25,586 bases of DNA, taken from positions 1 to 25,586 of the forward strand of contig CAYRVF010000080.1 in NCBI GenBank assembly GCA_964427535.1, given 5' to 3'. Below, one piece after another: positions 6,606 through 14,772 of the stretch. Below the pieces are notes generated by a model. The model was not told where the DNA came from, did not search any database, and saw only the letters and a program-made list of their open reading frames with translations. Within the stretch, counting starts at the first letter, position 1. Every line of letters starts with the position of its first letter. Made by a program: the position numbers and the translations under genes. The DNA is from CAYRVF01 sp964427535 (GTDB lineage Bacteria; Chloroflexota; Ktedonobacteria; Ktedonobacterales; JADMIN01).

Positions 6606-8198
6606 TCAGGCGAACCAGGTCGTCGGGCGCCAGAGGCTGCGCCGCAGCGACTCGTACTTGAACGAGATGCGATGCTGCGCGAGCTCGGTGGGCGGCGGGT
6701 CGAGCGGCTGTTTCCAGTACCACGGCTTGATGAAGCGCTCGCTCGGCTCGCGCCGCAGCGCGGCCAGCCACTCCTTGCGGCACTCCGGCGAGCGGGCCGA
6801 GTGCGGCGACCAGAGCAGGTGGAAGACGTTTGCCTCCTCGATCATCCGCCCCAGTTCCCGCTCGTACTGTGCGCCCGCCTCCAGTTGCTGGTCGGTGTAG
6901 ACGGCGATGCCGAAGCGCCGGTATTCCGCACACGCCTGGCGGAACGCCTCGGCGTCGCGGTGGCTGTAGGAGATGAAGACCGCATCGTAGACGTTGCCGG
7001 TGACGATCATCCCCCTGGGCGGGCGCGCGGCGAACTGCTGGGCGCGGCCGTCGCGAAAGGGCAAGGCGACGTCGATGCGGGCGACCGGCACCATCGGCGC
7101 GGCGTAGACGTCGATCCAGCCGAGCTGCTCGCGCCCGGCCAGCGCCGCCGCCCCGGAGAAGCGGAAGAGCGAGCGGTGCCACTCGCCGCGCCAGATGAAG
7201 GTATCGCGCGCCGGCGAGAAGGTGACGCCCTCCACGTGCGGCTCGACGATCAGCTCCACGCCCTGCGCCACCGCCCGCGCCGCCTGACCTTTCGCCACCG
7301 TCGGCGCACTGCCCAGCTCGGTGAAGGTGGCGGCATCGGCCTGGATCTGCGCCAGCGCCTCAGCCAGGTAGCTGTAGACCAGGAGCGTCTGCCAGGTCTC
7401 GACCGCGAGGGCGTTGGGGTGGTACGCGCTGAATCGCAGCGTGCCCGCCGCGGCCGGCAACGGCGGAGCGGCGGGGGCCCGCTGCGGCGCGGGAGGAGGT
7501 CCCCCCCAGACCACCGGCGCCTCGCCTGCGGAGCCGGGGGCCGCCCCTGGCTTGGGCGGCGCAGCGGGCGCGGGCGGCGTGAGTAGTGCCCCAGCCGGAG
7601 GCGGCGGGGACGCCGGCGATGGCGGCAGCGCGCCCGGCGGCAGGGTCTCCACGCGCTCCTTCTCGGCTTCGGCGCCAGGCCCCCCGAGCGCCGGGGCCGG
7701 GGGAGCGGCCGGGGGAGCGGGCGGCGCGGGCTCCTCCGGCTCGGGTTCGAGGGCGGGCGGCGGCGACACCGGCCTGTAGCCCATTGTGGCGCCGCTGAAG
7801 AACGGCCTCCAGGTGGCATAGTAGGCAAGCTGGATGGCGATGTTCGTGAGGCTGCCCTCCGCCCGTGGCGCTCGGCCCAGGGCGGCATCCAGCCGGGGAT
7901 CGGTGGGGTATGGCCGCAGCGCGACGGCCACGACGAATTTCATGGCCCCCCGGCCGACCGAGGCGGCGTCCGCCACCACATCCGCGAGCCACGGCACACG
8001 TAGCGCCTCCGGCGAGAGCAGGAAGACGATGAGCCGATGCTGGCCAATTCCGCGGAGTGCCTCTGCCGCATCCGACGGGGCTGCGGCCGTGATGACGCGG
8101 TTCGGGTCCGCGGCGAACACGGGCTGCTGGGCAACGAGGTCGGCCAGCTGCCGCGCGACCGGGAGGTCTTCGGGCGAGCTGACGATGTAGGTGTGCAT
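6606..8198 (-). CDS. Two-TIR-domain protein with Pro-rich linker
   Basis: This 530-residue protein ends in a clear TIR domain (~402-520): it opens with VYDAVFISYSHRDAEAF and has LLWSPHSARSPECRKEW (461-477), where E476 sits at the position of the catalytic Glu of NAD-cleaving TIRs. The N-terminus (1-~125) looks like a second, degenerate TIR fold (LIVFLLSPEALRVPWLADVV at ~56-75) with Val/Asp where the Glu should be. They are joined by a proline/alanine/glycine-rich linker (~141-250) and a folded middle domain (~253-380, containing FSAYHPNALAVETWQTL) of a kind I associate with bacterial TIR proteins but cannot name. Start at ATG 8198 is chosen because AGGAGAAGG lies just upstream and it begins the domain; the open frame runs 86 codons further with no domain. 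No membrane helix is seen. A role in antiphage defence or signalling is inference. Confidence 0.85.
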   Translation of the reverse strand: MHTYIVSSPEDLPVARQLADLVAQQPVFAADPNRVITAAAPSDAAEALRGIGQHRLIVFLLSPEALRVPWLADVVADAASVGRGAMKFVVAVALRPYPTDPRLDAALGRAPRAEGSLTNIAIQLAYYATWRPFFSGATMGYRPVSPPPALEPEPEEPAPPAPPAAPPAPALGGPGAEAEKERVETLPPGALPPSPASPPPPAGALLTPPAPAAPPKPGAAPGSAGEAPVVWGGPPPAPQRAPAAPPLPAAAGTLRFSAYHPNALAVETWQTLLVYSYLAEALAQIQADAATFTELGSAPTVAKGQAARAVAQGVELIVEPHVEGVTFSPARDTFIWRGEWHRSLFRFSGAAALAGREQLGWIDVYAAPMVPVARIDVALPFRDGRAQQFAARPPRGMIVTGNVYDAVFISYSHRDAEAFRQACAEYRRFGIAVYTDQQLEAGAQYERELGRMIEEANVFHLLWSPHSARSPECRKEWLAALRREPSERFIKPWYWKQPLDPPPTELAQHRISFKYESLRRSLWRPTTWFA

Positions 8199-8545
8199 GC
8201 GGCCTTCTCCTGCGGGTGTCCGGGTGTGCGAGCGGCGCGCAGCATCCCTGCAACCAATGCGCACAAGGGGCCGCCGCACGAGGAGACGGTAGCAGAACCG
8301 ACCGCCGTTGTAAAGGGGGCGGGGTGCGAGCCTCTCCCCCAGGGGCCGCCGGGGCCGCTGGGCATGCGGGATGCAGTGCGCTCTTTCCCCAACCACCGAG
8401 ACGGAATCCATATCAAATTCACCGCGCAACATATCTCCTCCCCCTGTAGCAGGCACCCGCTAAATCGGCATAAAAATTGATGTGCGGCGCGTACACCCGT
8501 GATGAGGCGGGTAGATGTGGCCTTGAATTGGGAGGAGTACTGCGC
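8199..8545. other. Divergent intergenic region, TIR gene / BNR gene
   Basis: The 347 bases between the two divergent starts must hold both promoters. An AT-richer patch lies at about 8460-8485 (TAAATCGGCATAAAAATTG), suitable as a promoter core for the + strand gene, but no clear -35/-10 pair was identified on either strand. The ribosome sites are AGGAGAAGG (- strand, just above 8198) and GGAGGAG at 8531-8537 (+ strand). Confidence 0.4.
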
Positions 8546-10030
8546 GTGCGTCGTTTGTGGAAACCCTCGTTCGCCATCCTCTGCGCTGGTGTGTCGGCGG
8601 CCTGCATCGTCTTTGCGACTGGCGCCTTCGCCGCGCCACAGGCGGTCACCAAAGGTGGCGCAACCTTCACCACCTACCAATTGGGCACACAGAACATCGG
8701 CGAGAGCTGCCCCAACAGCGCAACGCCGTGTGTCAATCACGCCGCCGAGCCGGCAATCCGCGCGGACAACGCCGGCAACTTCTACGCGAGCTCGGAAAAC
8801 GGACTGGGCGGGGGCACCCAGGCCTGGAAGTCGACGGACGGCGGCAATCACTACACCACACTCGCCTCGCCGAACGCCGCATCGCAGACCTCGCAGCCAA
8901 CGGTCGCGCCGGGTGGCGGTGACACCGACATGGCCGTTGCGCCCGTGAAGAACGCCAATGGCCTGTACAACGTGTATGTCGCGAGTCTCAATCTGGCGAA
9001 CGTCGACGTCAGCACCTCAACCGACGGCGGCCAAAGCTGGAAGCTCAATCCGACCAGCGCGACCATCCCCGGTGATGACCGCGAATGGATCGCCGCCGAC
9101 GGTGCGAATACGGTCTGCATCAGCTACCATGATGCCGCGGTGTACAGCATCCACGTGAACTGCTCGATGGATGCCGGTACCACCTTCACGCAGCTCTCGG
9201 ACGCGATTGACACCGCCCACGCCTACAACAACGACAACAACGAGATCGGCAACCTCGCCATCGACCCATCGAACCACTACGTCTATCAGACGTTCTCGGG
9301 CATCGACCAGAGCGATCTCGTCGGCAGCACGGTTGGCACGGGCGTCGGGTATCACGTCGTCTACATGGCGGTCTCGGCTGACGGCGGCAAGACCTTCACC
9401 GACTACAAGGTCTACGACAACCCGAATACAGCCACGAGCTACGGCCACCAGTTCGTCAACGTCAGCGTGGATCGCGCGGGCAACGTCTACTCGGTCTACA
9501 GCGACAACCACAATCTCTTCTACAGTGTCTCCACCGACCACGGGCAGACTTGGACCGCGCCGTATCAGATCAACAAGGCGCCATCGGCGACGGCCATCAT
9601 GCCGTGGAGCGTCGCGGGCGATGCGGGCAAGCTCGACGTCGTCTGGTATGGCACCTCATACTATGACGGCACCAACCCGCCGGACAGCTATCCCAGCAGC
9701 GCAGCGTGGTACGTCTACTTCGCGCAGAACCTCAGCGCCACGAGGGCCGGGTCGAGCTTCACGCAAACAGCGCCCACGCCGATCATTCACTATGGTGGCG
9801 TGTGTGAGGGCGGCATCTCCTGCACCGGCAACCGCGACCTGTACGATGACTTTGGCGTCGCGGCCAATCCACTGACGGGTCTGGCGTCAATCGTCTACAG
9901 CGACGACCAGTACGATCCGTCACAGCCCACCGGCTGCACGCAGGCGCAGTCGAACACGTCGAGCTGCAACCACACGAACATCGCGACGCAAACCGCGGGC
10001 ACCGGCATCTTCGCCGCGCCGAAGAAGTAG
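8546..10030 (+). CDS. Secreted Asp-box (BNR/sialidase-like) beta-propeller protein
   Basis: The 494-residue product begins with a typical signal peptide (basic MRRLWK, hydrophobic core, likely cleavage after GAFA-A near residue 30). The mature part carries at least five Asp-box motifs (S/T-x-D-x-G-x-(S/T)-(W/F)): STDGGNHY (96), STDGGQSW (158), SMDAGTTF (207), SADGGKTF (277) and STDHGQTW (329), spaced as in blades of a sialidase/BNR propeller. Paired cysteines (55/62, 191/206, and a C-terminal cluster) suggest disulfides. GTG 8546 is taken as start because GGAGGAG (8531-8537) sits eight bases upstream and the signal peptide begins there; the frame is open 23 codons further. Whether it is an enzyme is unclear: the Arg triad and FRIP motif of true sialidases are not evident. 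An extracellular sugar- or surface-binding role is inference. Confidence 0.85.
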   Translation: MRRLWKPSFAILCAGVSAACIVFATGAFAAPQAVTKGGATFTTYQLGTQNIGESCPNSATPCVNHAAEPAIRADNAGNFYASSENGLGGGTQAWKSTDGGNHYTTLASPNAASQTSQPTVAPGGGDTDMAVAPVKNANGLYNVYVASLNLANVDVSTSTDGGQSWKLNPTSATIPGDDREWIAADGANTVCISYHDAAVYSIHVNCSMDAGTTFTQLSDAIDTAHAYNNDNNEIGNLAIDPSNHYVYQTFSGIDQSDLVGSTVGTGVGYHVVYMAVSADGGKTFTDYKVYDNPNTATSYGHQFVNVSVDRAGNVYSVYSDNHNLFYSVSTDHGQTWTAPYQINKAPSATAIMPWSVAGDAGKLDVVWYGTSYYDGTNPPDSYPSSAAWYVYFAQNLSATRAGSSFTQTAPTPIIHYGGVCEGGISCTGNRDLYDDFGVAANPLTGLASIVYSDDQYDPSQPTGCTQAQSNTSSCNHTNIATQTAGTGIFAAPKK

Positions 10031-10068
10031 GCTCCCTCGACGGTCATGTGACTTGCGGAACTGAAGAC

Positions 10069-10096
10069 GCCCCGGCGCCTCTGTGGTGACCGGGGC
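10069..10096 (+). terminator. Terminator-like hairpin after the BNR gene
   Basis: GCCCCGG (10069-10075) pairs with CCGGGGC (10090-10096) around a 14-base loop and is followed by the modestly T-rich ATTCTCGTT. It begins 39 bases after the BNR stop codon. It also marks the point after which the dehydrogenase scrap begins. Confidence 0.55.
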
Positions 10097-10145
10097 ATTC
10101 TCGTTGCGGAACCTCGGGCGAGGGCGCGCACTGGTCTACACGGCA

Positions 10146-10346
10146 CTCGCCGTGGGCACTGGACAGGCGCCCGTCAAGCGCTACGATGAGTTCCTGCGCG
10201 ACTTGATTTTCGACGGTCGCGCGACGCCCAGCGCGGTCGTGACACAGCGCCCGCCCTCGCCCGACGCATCCGACGCCTACGAACACTTCGATAAGCGCGA
10301 GCCCGGCTCCACCAAGGTTGTCCTCAAGCCTGACAAGGCCGGCTAG
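10146..10346 (+). pseudogene. C-terminal remnant of a zinc alcohol/formaldehyde dehydrogenase
   Basis: The frame open from 10083 reads like the last ~65 residues of the FdhA-type (glutathione-independent formaldehyde dehydrogenase) branch of zinc alcohol dehydrogenases: GTGQAPVKRYDEFLRDLI, then DGRATPSAVV, then SDAYEHFDKREPGSTKVVLKP. In family members this piece follows a ~300-residue catalytic and NAD-binding part, which is absent here; upstream of ~10146 the sequence no longer resembles the family. There is no ribosome site or credible start, so it is a decayed fragment. Its TAG stop (10344-10346) overlaps the TAG stop of the convergent glycosyltransferase gene on the other strand inside a CTAG. 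Confidence 0.75.
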
Positions 10347-11500
10347 CGCAGTACCCGGCTGGCCTCCGTGTCGGCAGTGCCCGTTCCACGTGCCAGCCGG
10401 TCAGTATCCTCCGCCACACGAGTATGCGAACGACTCGGGCTCTTTCGCGAGCGCTGCGGAGGAGCCCTTCTCGCACTCGGCGTTTCCACGTCCGCTCTGG
10501 AGGAGGTGCCTCGGGCAATCGTCTCGCTCACGATGTAGAGCGGGCGGGACCGCACCTCGTCATAGATGCGGCCGACATACTCGCCCAGTACGCCGAGAAA
10601 GATGAGCTGGATGCCGCCGAGGAAGAGGACGAGCATCGGCGTGATCGACTGCCCCTGGCTGGCACCGTTGAAGATCCGCTGCATGTTCACAAGTACGATG
10701 CCCGCGAGGCTCAGCAGCACGAGCAAACTACCTGCCACGGGAGCCACACGCAGCGGAAGCGTGCTGAAGCCCGTGATGGCGTCGAGCGCGAACCGCAACA
10801 TCTTCGCCAGCGGATATTTGGTCTTGTCAGCATAGCGCTCGGCGCGCTCATACGGCACCGCGACCTGCGTGAAGCCGACCCACGCGGAGAGGCCGCGCAG
10901 AAAGCGATGTTGCTCGCGACAGTCCACCAACGCATCCACAGCCCGCCGGTCGAGGAGCCGGAGGTCGCCGGTATCGCGTGGTATGTCAACATCCGCGATG
11001 CGCTCGATCAGCCGGTAGAACAGCGCCGCCGTCGCCCGCTTGAACGCCGTCTCGCCCCGCCGCCGTATCCGCTGGGCATAGACGACCTCGCCTCCGGCCC
11101 GCCACCGCTCGACGAGCAGCGGAATCACCTCGGGTGGGTCCTGTAAATCGGCGTCGATCGTGATCACTGCCCACCCGCGAGCGGCATCCAGCCCGGCCGA
11201 GAGCGCCGTCTGATGGCCGAAGTTGCGAGAGAGCCGGACTACCCGCACGGCGGTGTCGCGTTCGGCGATCTGCCGGAGCAGGACAGGCGTGGCGTCGGTG
11301 CTACCGTCATCCACCAGCACCAGCTCGTATGGCTCGCCCAGGCTTGCCAGCACCGCGGAGACGACCCCGTAGAACGCGGGCAGACTCTCCGCCTCATTGT
11401 AGGCAGGTGCGACGACCGAGAACGTCACACCTGTCTCAGAGTCCTCATCCTCCGGGGACTCGTCCACTCTGTTCGATGGAGTCAGCATGCTCGTCGTCAT
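10343..11500 (-). CDS. Family 2 membrane glycosyltransferase (polyprenyl-phosphate type)
   Basis: A 385-residue GT2 enzyme of the DPM1/GtrB/YkcC group, which moves a sugar from a nucleotide donor to undecaprenyl phosphate at the cytoplasmic face. Visible are FSVVAPAYNEAESL (27-40), the donor-binding VDDGSTD (63-69), SRNFGHQTALSAGLDAA, the metal-binding DADLQDPPE (116-124), and RDTGDLRLLDRRAVDAL. Two C-terminal membrane helices (~248-272, ~288-312) end with LGEYVGRIYDEVRSRPLY, typical of the group. A ~55-residue Ser/Arg/Thr-rich tail follows and is not part of the family core. Start ATG 11500 has AGAGGTG about six bases upstream. It lies 24 bases behind the GT39 gene in the same direction, so the lipid-linked sugar it makes probably feeds that enzyme. 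Confidence 0.93.
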   Translation of the reverse strand: MTTSMLTPSNRVDESPEDEDSETGVTFSVVAPAYNEAESLPAFYGVVSAVLASLGEPYELVLVDDGSTDATPVLLRQIAERDTAVRVVRLSRNFGHQTALSAGLDAARGWAVITIDADLQDPPEVIPLLVERWRAGGEVVYAQRIRRRGETAFKRATAALFYRLIERIADVDIPRDTGDLRLLDRRAVDALVDCREQHRFLRGLSAWVGFTQVAVPYERAERYADKTKYPLAKMLRFALDAITGFSTLPLRVAPVAGSLLVLLSLAGIVLVNMQRIFNGASQGQSITPMLVLFLGGIQLIFLGVLGEYVGRIYDEVRSRPLYIVSETIARGTSSRADVETPSARRAPPQRSRKSPSRSHTRVAEDTDRLARGTGTADTEASRVLR

Positions 11501-11524
11501 CAGAACACCTCTGAATCTGCTGCA

Positions 11525-13792
11525 TCAGCCGTTCGCTACGCTACTGGTCGTCGCGCTGGCGCAGTCGTAGAGCTGACCCGCGCCGAACGCTCCTCCCGAG
11601 GTCGAGCCGCCATACGCGCTGGACGAGACGGCGCTGCAATTCGCGGTCACCCACTGCGTCAGGGTCGAGTTCCCACCGCCGCCGGGACCGCCCTGTCCAC
11701 TACCAGAGAGCAGGAAGTAGCGCACCTTCCCCGAGCGAATGAGCGTTTGTAGCTGGCTGAGCGTGAGAATCTGGTCGCTACCACTGAAGCCGCCGAGCGC
11801 CATGACCGGCTTGCCCGTCGCGAGAATGTAGGGTGCGGCAGTGTGCGAGTCGAGCGTGGCGAAGAGGTACGTGGCCGTGCCCTGGTGGGCCTCCAGATAG
11901 GCCAGCAGGCCCGCGTTCACCGTGGTGTCGTTCATGCCAGCCGGACCACCGGTGGGAACGCTACCCGTCGCACCTCTGCCTGCGCCGCCAAACCCACCGG
12001 CAGGCGGAGTTCCGAACTCGCCGTTCGCCCCTAGCCCACTGGGGCCGCCGCCAGGGAAGCCGCCGCCCGCTCGCGGCCCAAACGCCCCACCCGGCGCGCC
12101 ACCCGTAAGCCCGCTCGTCGTCTGCACGGTCGCCGTCGGACCCGCCTTTGGCAATGTCGAGTTTGCGCCGCTGGCGAGCGAGTAGCCAACCCAGGTTGCT
12201 GGTCCGACGAAGAGCGCGGTCAGGCCAAGCGCCAGCGCGAGCACGCCCAGCCGGAATTGACGCGCGACCTCGCGCGGCGACCGCAGCCGCAGCCAGACGA
12301 GCAGACCCGCCGCGACGACCGAGCCGATCGCGAGCAGCGGCACCATCCAGTGGCTCCATTGCGGATAGTCGGCCAGAATGACGATCTGGCTGATCGCGGC
12401 GAGCACCAGCGCGACCGGAAGCAGCCAGCTCCGCCATCCGGATGCCTGGTAGTCGCGGTAGTCGCGCCAGAGCAGCACCGCGCCGATCCCCGCGAGCGCG
12501 GCCGCACCGGGTGCCAGCATCGAGAGGTAGTAGGTGTGGAAGAATCCGGCCACGCTGAAGAACGCTGCCATCACGAGCGTCCAGCCAGCCCAGAGCACCC
12601 AGGCGCTCTGCTGAGGTGTCAGGTGCCAGGACTCACGTGCGCCCTCGAACACGTCACGCCGCGACTTCCACCGGTCCACGATGGAGGTCGCGACGCCGCG
12701 TGAGAAGAGGGTCCACCCGCCCGCGAGCAGGCCCACCAGCCCGAGCACGAGCAGCCAGCTCACCTGTCCGCCGAGCTGCGCGTTGAGCAGCCGGAAGATG
12801 CCCTTCGCGCCGTTCTCGCTGACGCCGCCTACGCCGCCAGCGGAGGCATTGCTCCCGATGGCGCTCAATACGCCGCCGATGGAGGTCGAGGTCGAGCTTG
12901 CCGTGCCCCCACGGAAGAGGCCCAGCGCTCCGGTCAGTCGACCGAGCCCGTTATAGCCTAGCGCGAGCGCCAGCTCTGAATTGGTCGTGCTGGACCCGAC
13001 GTACGGACGCTGCGAGGCGGGCGTCAGATCGACGGCGACAATCCAGCTCAGCGAGAGCACGAGCATCACCAGTCCCGCGAGAGCCAGGTGTGCGGCGCGC
13101 ACGCGCCAGCGCCGGGGCGCCCCGAGCAAGTACATCGCCGCGAACGCCGGGACGACCAGATACGCCTCGAGGGTCTTGATATTGAATCCCAAGCCCACGA
13201 ACACCGCGCTGAGCAGAAGCCAGCGCAGGCTGCCGCGCTCGGTGGCGCGGGTGATAGCATACGCGGCCAGCAAGACGGCGAGCACCAGCAGATTATCGAT
13301 GGTGTTGTTGCGATTCGTGACGACACTGATGGGCATGAGCGCGAGTGCGAGCGCCGCCAGTAGCCCCGGTACGACGCCGAACAGCCGCCGCACGACCAGG
13401 TAGAGGACGCCAACGGAGGCGACACCCGCGAGCGCCTCTGGCAACAGAATGCTGAACCCGCTAAAGCCGAAGATCTTCGCGCTCGCCGCCTGAATCCAGA
13501 AGCCGAGCGGTGGCTTGTCGATGCTCACAAAGCCGCCCGGGTCGAATGAGACGAAGAAGAAGTTGTGCCAGCTCTCCAGCATGCTGCGAATCGCCGACGC
13601 GTAGTAGAGATTGCCGTAGCCGACGCGCTGCAGCTCAAAGAAGTCGCACAGCGCGGCGAGCGCCAGGATGAGGCCGAGCGCCACGCGCGGCCAGCGCCGC
13701 CTGAGCCAGTCCGCCGCAACTGTATGGTTGTGTATCCTGGCGTCGCACGCCAGATCCATGTCCGCGGGCGCGAGGTCGGTAGGTGATGCCAT
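11525..13792 (-). CDS. GT39/ArnT-like membrane glycosyltransferase (YkcB-type)
   Basis: A 755-residue multi-span protein of the ArnT/PMT (GT39, GT-C fold) group, which transfers a sugar from a polyprenyl-phosphate carrier on the outer side of the membrane. The first periplasmic loop has the group's GNLYYASAIRSML with an acidic residue just before (D50, F-E region) and SIDKPPLGFW (90-99); RNNTIDNLL follows a helix near 165. About ten to twelve membrane helices end near residue 540. The last ~215 residues are extracytoplasmic, with a striking Gly/Pro/Ala-rich insert at ~560-618 and then a globular part (YLEAHQGTATYLFATLDSHTAAPYILATG, KPVMALGGFSG) typical of YkcB-like proteins. Start ATG 13792 has GAGGAG eight bases upstream. 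It is first in the operon with the GT2 gene and diverges from a two-component system; the acceptor is unknown. Confidence 0.9.
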   Translation of the reverse strand: MASPTDLAPADMDLACDARIHNHTVAADWLRRRWPRVALGLILALAALCDFFELQRVGYGNLYYASAIRSMLESWHNFFFVSFDPGGFVSIDKPPLGFWIQAASAKIFGFSGFSILLPEALAGVASVGVLYLVVRRLFGVVPGLLAALALALMPISVVTNRNNTIDNLLVLAVLLAAYAITRATERGSLRWLLLSAVFVGLGFNIKTLEAYLVVPAFAAMYLLGAPRRWRVRAAHLALAGLVMLVLSLSWIVAVDLTPASQRPYVGSSTTNSELALALGYNGLGRLTGALGLFRGGTASSTSTSIGGVLSAIGSNASAGGVGGVSENGAKGIFRLLNAQLGGQVSWLLVLGLVGLLAGGWTLFSRGVATSIVDRWKSRRDVFEGARESWHLTPQQSAWVLWAGWTLVMAAFFSVAGFFHTYYLSMLAPGAAALAGIGAVLLWRDYRDYQASGWRSWLLPVALVLAAISQIVILADYPQWSHWMVPLLAIGSVVAAGLLVWLRLRSPREVARQFRLGVLALALGLTALFVGPATWVGYSLASGANSTLPKAGPTATVQTTSGLTGGAPGGAFGPRAGGGFPGGGPSGLGANGEFGTPPAGGFGGAGRGATGSVPTGGPAGMNDTTVNAGLLAYLEAHQGTATYLFATLDSHTAAPYILATGKPVMALGGFSGSDQILTLSQLQTLIRSGKVRYFLLSGSGQGGPGGGGNSTLTQWVTANCSAVSSSAYGGSTSGGAFGAGQLYDCASATTSSVANG

Positions 13793-13832
13793 CGTCGATG
13801 CTCCTCACTTGGGCACGCGAAAAAGTAATCAG

Positions 13833-13864
13833 CCGCCAAGACCCGCGAGCGGAGAACCGCCAAG
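13833..13864. repeat. Direct repeat CCGCCAAG x2 upstream of the GT39 gene
   Basis: CCGCCAAG occurs at 13833-13840 and 13857-13864, 24 bases start to start, within the leader or promoter zone of the - strand glycosyltransferase operon. The spacing is close to two helical turns, so a dimeric regulator could bind, but chance is not excluded in GC-rich DNA. Confidence 0.25.
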
Positions 13865-13919
13865 GCAGTCTGGAGCGTATGGCCAGAGGTGCGTGCTGGA
13901 GCAGAGGGTAAAGGCCAGA

Positions 13920-13937
13920 TGTTCAGATCGTGTTCAG
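13920..13937. promoter_or_regulatory. Tandem TGTTCAG repeat, candidate OmpR/PhoB-family binding site
   Basis: TGTTCAG at 13920-13926 is repeated exactly at 13931-13937, an 11-base period with a four-base spacer. OmpR/PhoB-type regulators bind head-to-tail to direct repeats of this spacing. The site lies in the 287-base divergent region between the glycosyltransferase operon (starts 13792, - strand) and the OmpR-type regulator gene (starts 14080, + strand), so regulation of both, including autoregulation, is likely. A related TGTCAG lies at about 13962. A TACAAT at 14009-14014 could be a -10 element for the + strand, without a good -35. Confidence 0.5.
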
Positions 13938-14079
13938 AGGGTATGTGCGTTTCGTGAGCCCCTGTCAGATTGGGGGCGCACAGGGCATACAACGTGGACT
14001 CAGACGGATACAATGACTCCAGAAGGCGCTATCGCCGGCACGTCGCGCGACACGATGTGGGAGAGTACTGGAAGCGGGC

Positions 14080-14772
14080 ATGCCGAAGACCATTCTCGTC
14101 GTGGACGATGCGGCGAACATCCGGGCGCTCGTGCGCGACTATCTGCTCGCGGAGGGTTTCGCCGTACACACGGCGGAAGACGGACGTGCCGCGCTGCGTC
14201 TGGCACGGCAGGAGCACCCGGACCTGATTCTGCTCGACCTGATGATGCCTGAGATGGGCGGCTATGAGTTCCTGCGTGCGTACCGCCGTGAAGCAGCCGT
14301 GCCGGTGATCGTGTTGACGGCCCGGCAGGACGAGACCGACAAAGTGCTCGGGCTGGAGCTCGGCGCCGATGACTATGTGACGAAGCCGTTCGGCATGCGC
14401 GAGCTCGTGGCGCGGGTGCGGGCGGTGCTCCGGCGCGGCCGAGACGGCGCGCTGCCCGTCGCCGAGCGCCTGCAGGTTGGCGACCTGACGCTCGACCGTG
14501 CCAGTCACGACGTTCGGGTTGGCGGGCGCAGCATCCCACTGACGCCGTCTGAGTTCGAGCTGCTCGCCACGCTGATGAGCGCGCCAGGGCGTGTCTTCGC
14601 CCGCGGGCAACTGCTGGAGCGGCTACAGGGCATCGCGTTCGAGACCGTTGAGCGCACAATCGACGTCCACGTCCGCAATCTGCGCCGCAAGATCGAGCCG
14701 GACCCGGCCACACCTCGCTACATCGAGACCGTGTTCGGCGTCGGCTACCGGCTGCGGGCAGGTGAGCCATGA
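14080..14772 (+). CDS. OmpR/PhoB-family response regulator
   Basis: A 230-residue transcription regulator. The receiver domain (1-~118) has the acidic pair D9-D10, phospho-acceptor D53 (LILLDLMMPEMGG), T80 and K102 (DDYVTKPFG). A short linker leads to a winged-helix DNA-binding domain (~130-228) with LTPSEFELLATLMSAPGRVFARGQLLERL, then the recognition-helix region VERTIDVHVRNLRRKIEPD and the closing ETVFGVGYRL. Start is ATG 14080 with GGAAG upstream. Its last codons overlap the kinase start by four bases (ATGA), showing translational coupling. It diverges from the glycosyltransferase operon across a region with an 11-base-period direct repeat, a likely own binding site. The cell-envelope signal is not known. 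Confidence 0.96.
   Translation: MPKTILVVDDAANIRALVRDYLLAEGFAVHTAEDGRAALRLARQEHPDLILLDLMMPEMGGYEFLRAYRREAAVPVIVLTARQDETDKVLGLELGADDYVTKPFGMRELVARVRAVLRRGRDGALPVAERLQVGDLTLDRASHDVRVGGRSIPLTPSEFELLATLMSAPGRVFARGQLLERLQGIAFETVERTIDVHVRNLRRKIEPDPATPRYIETVFGVGYRLRAGEP

Noticed and set aside
6546..7586. A 346-codon + strand frame opposite the TIR gene
   Set aside because: Antisense shadow: the - strand frame carries clear TIR motifs, while this one is low-information Arg/Gly-rich sequence.
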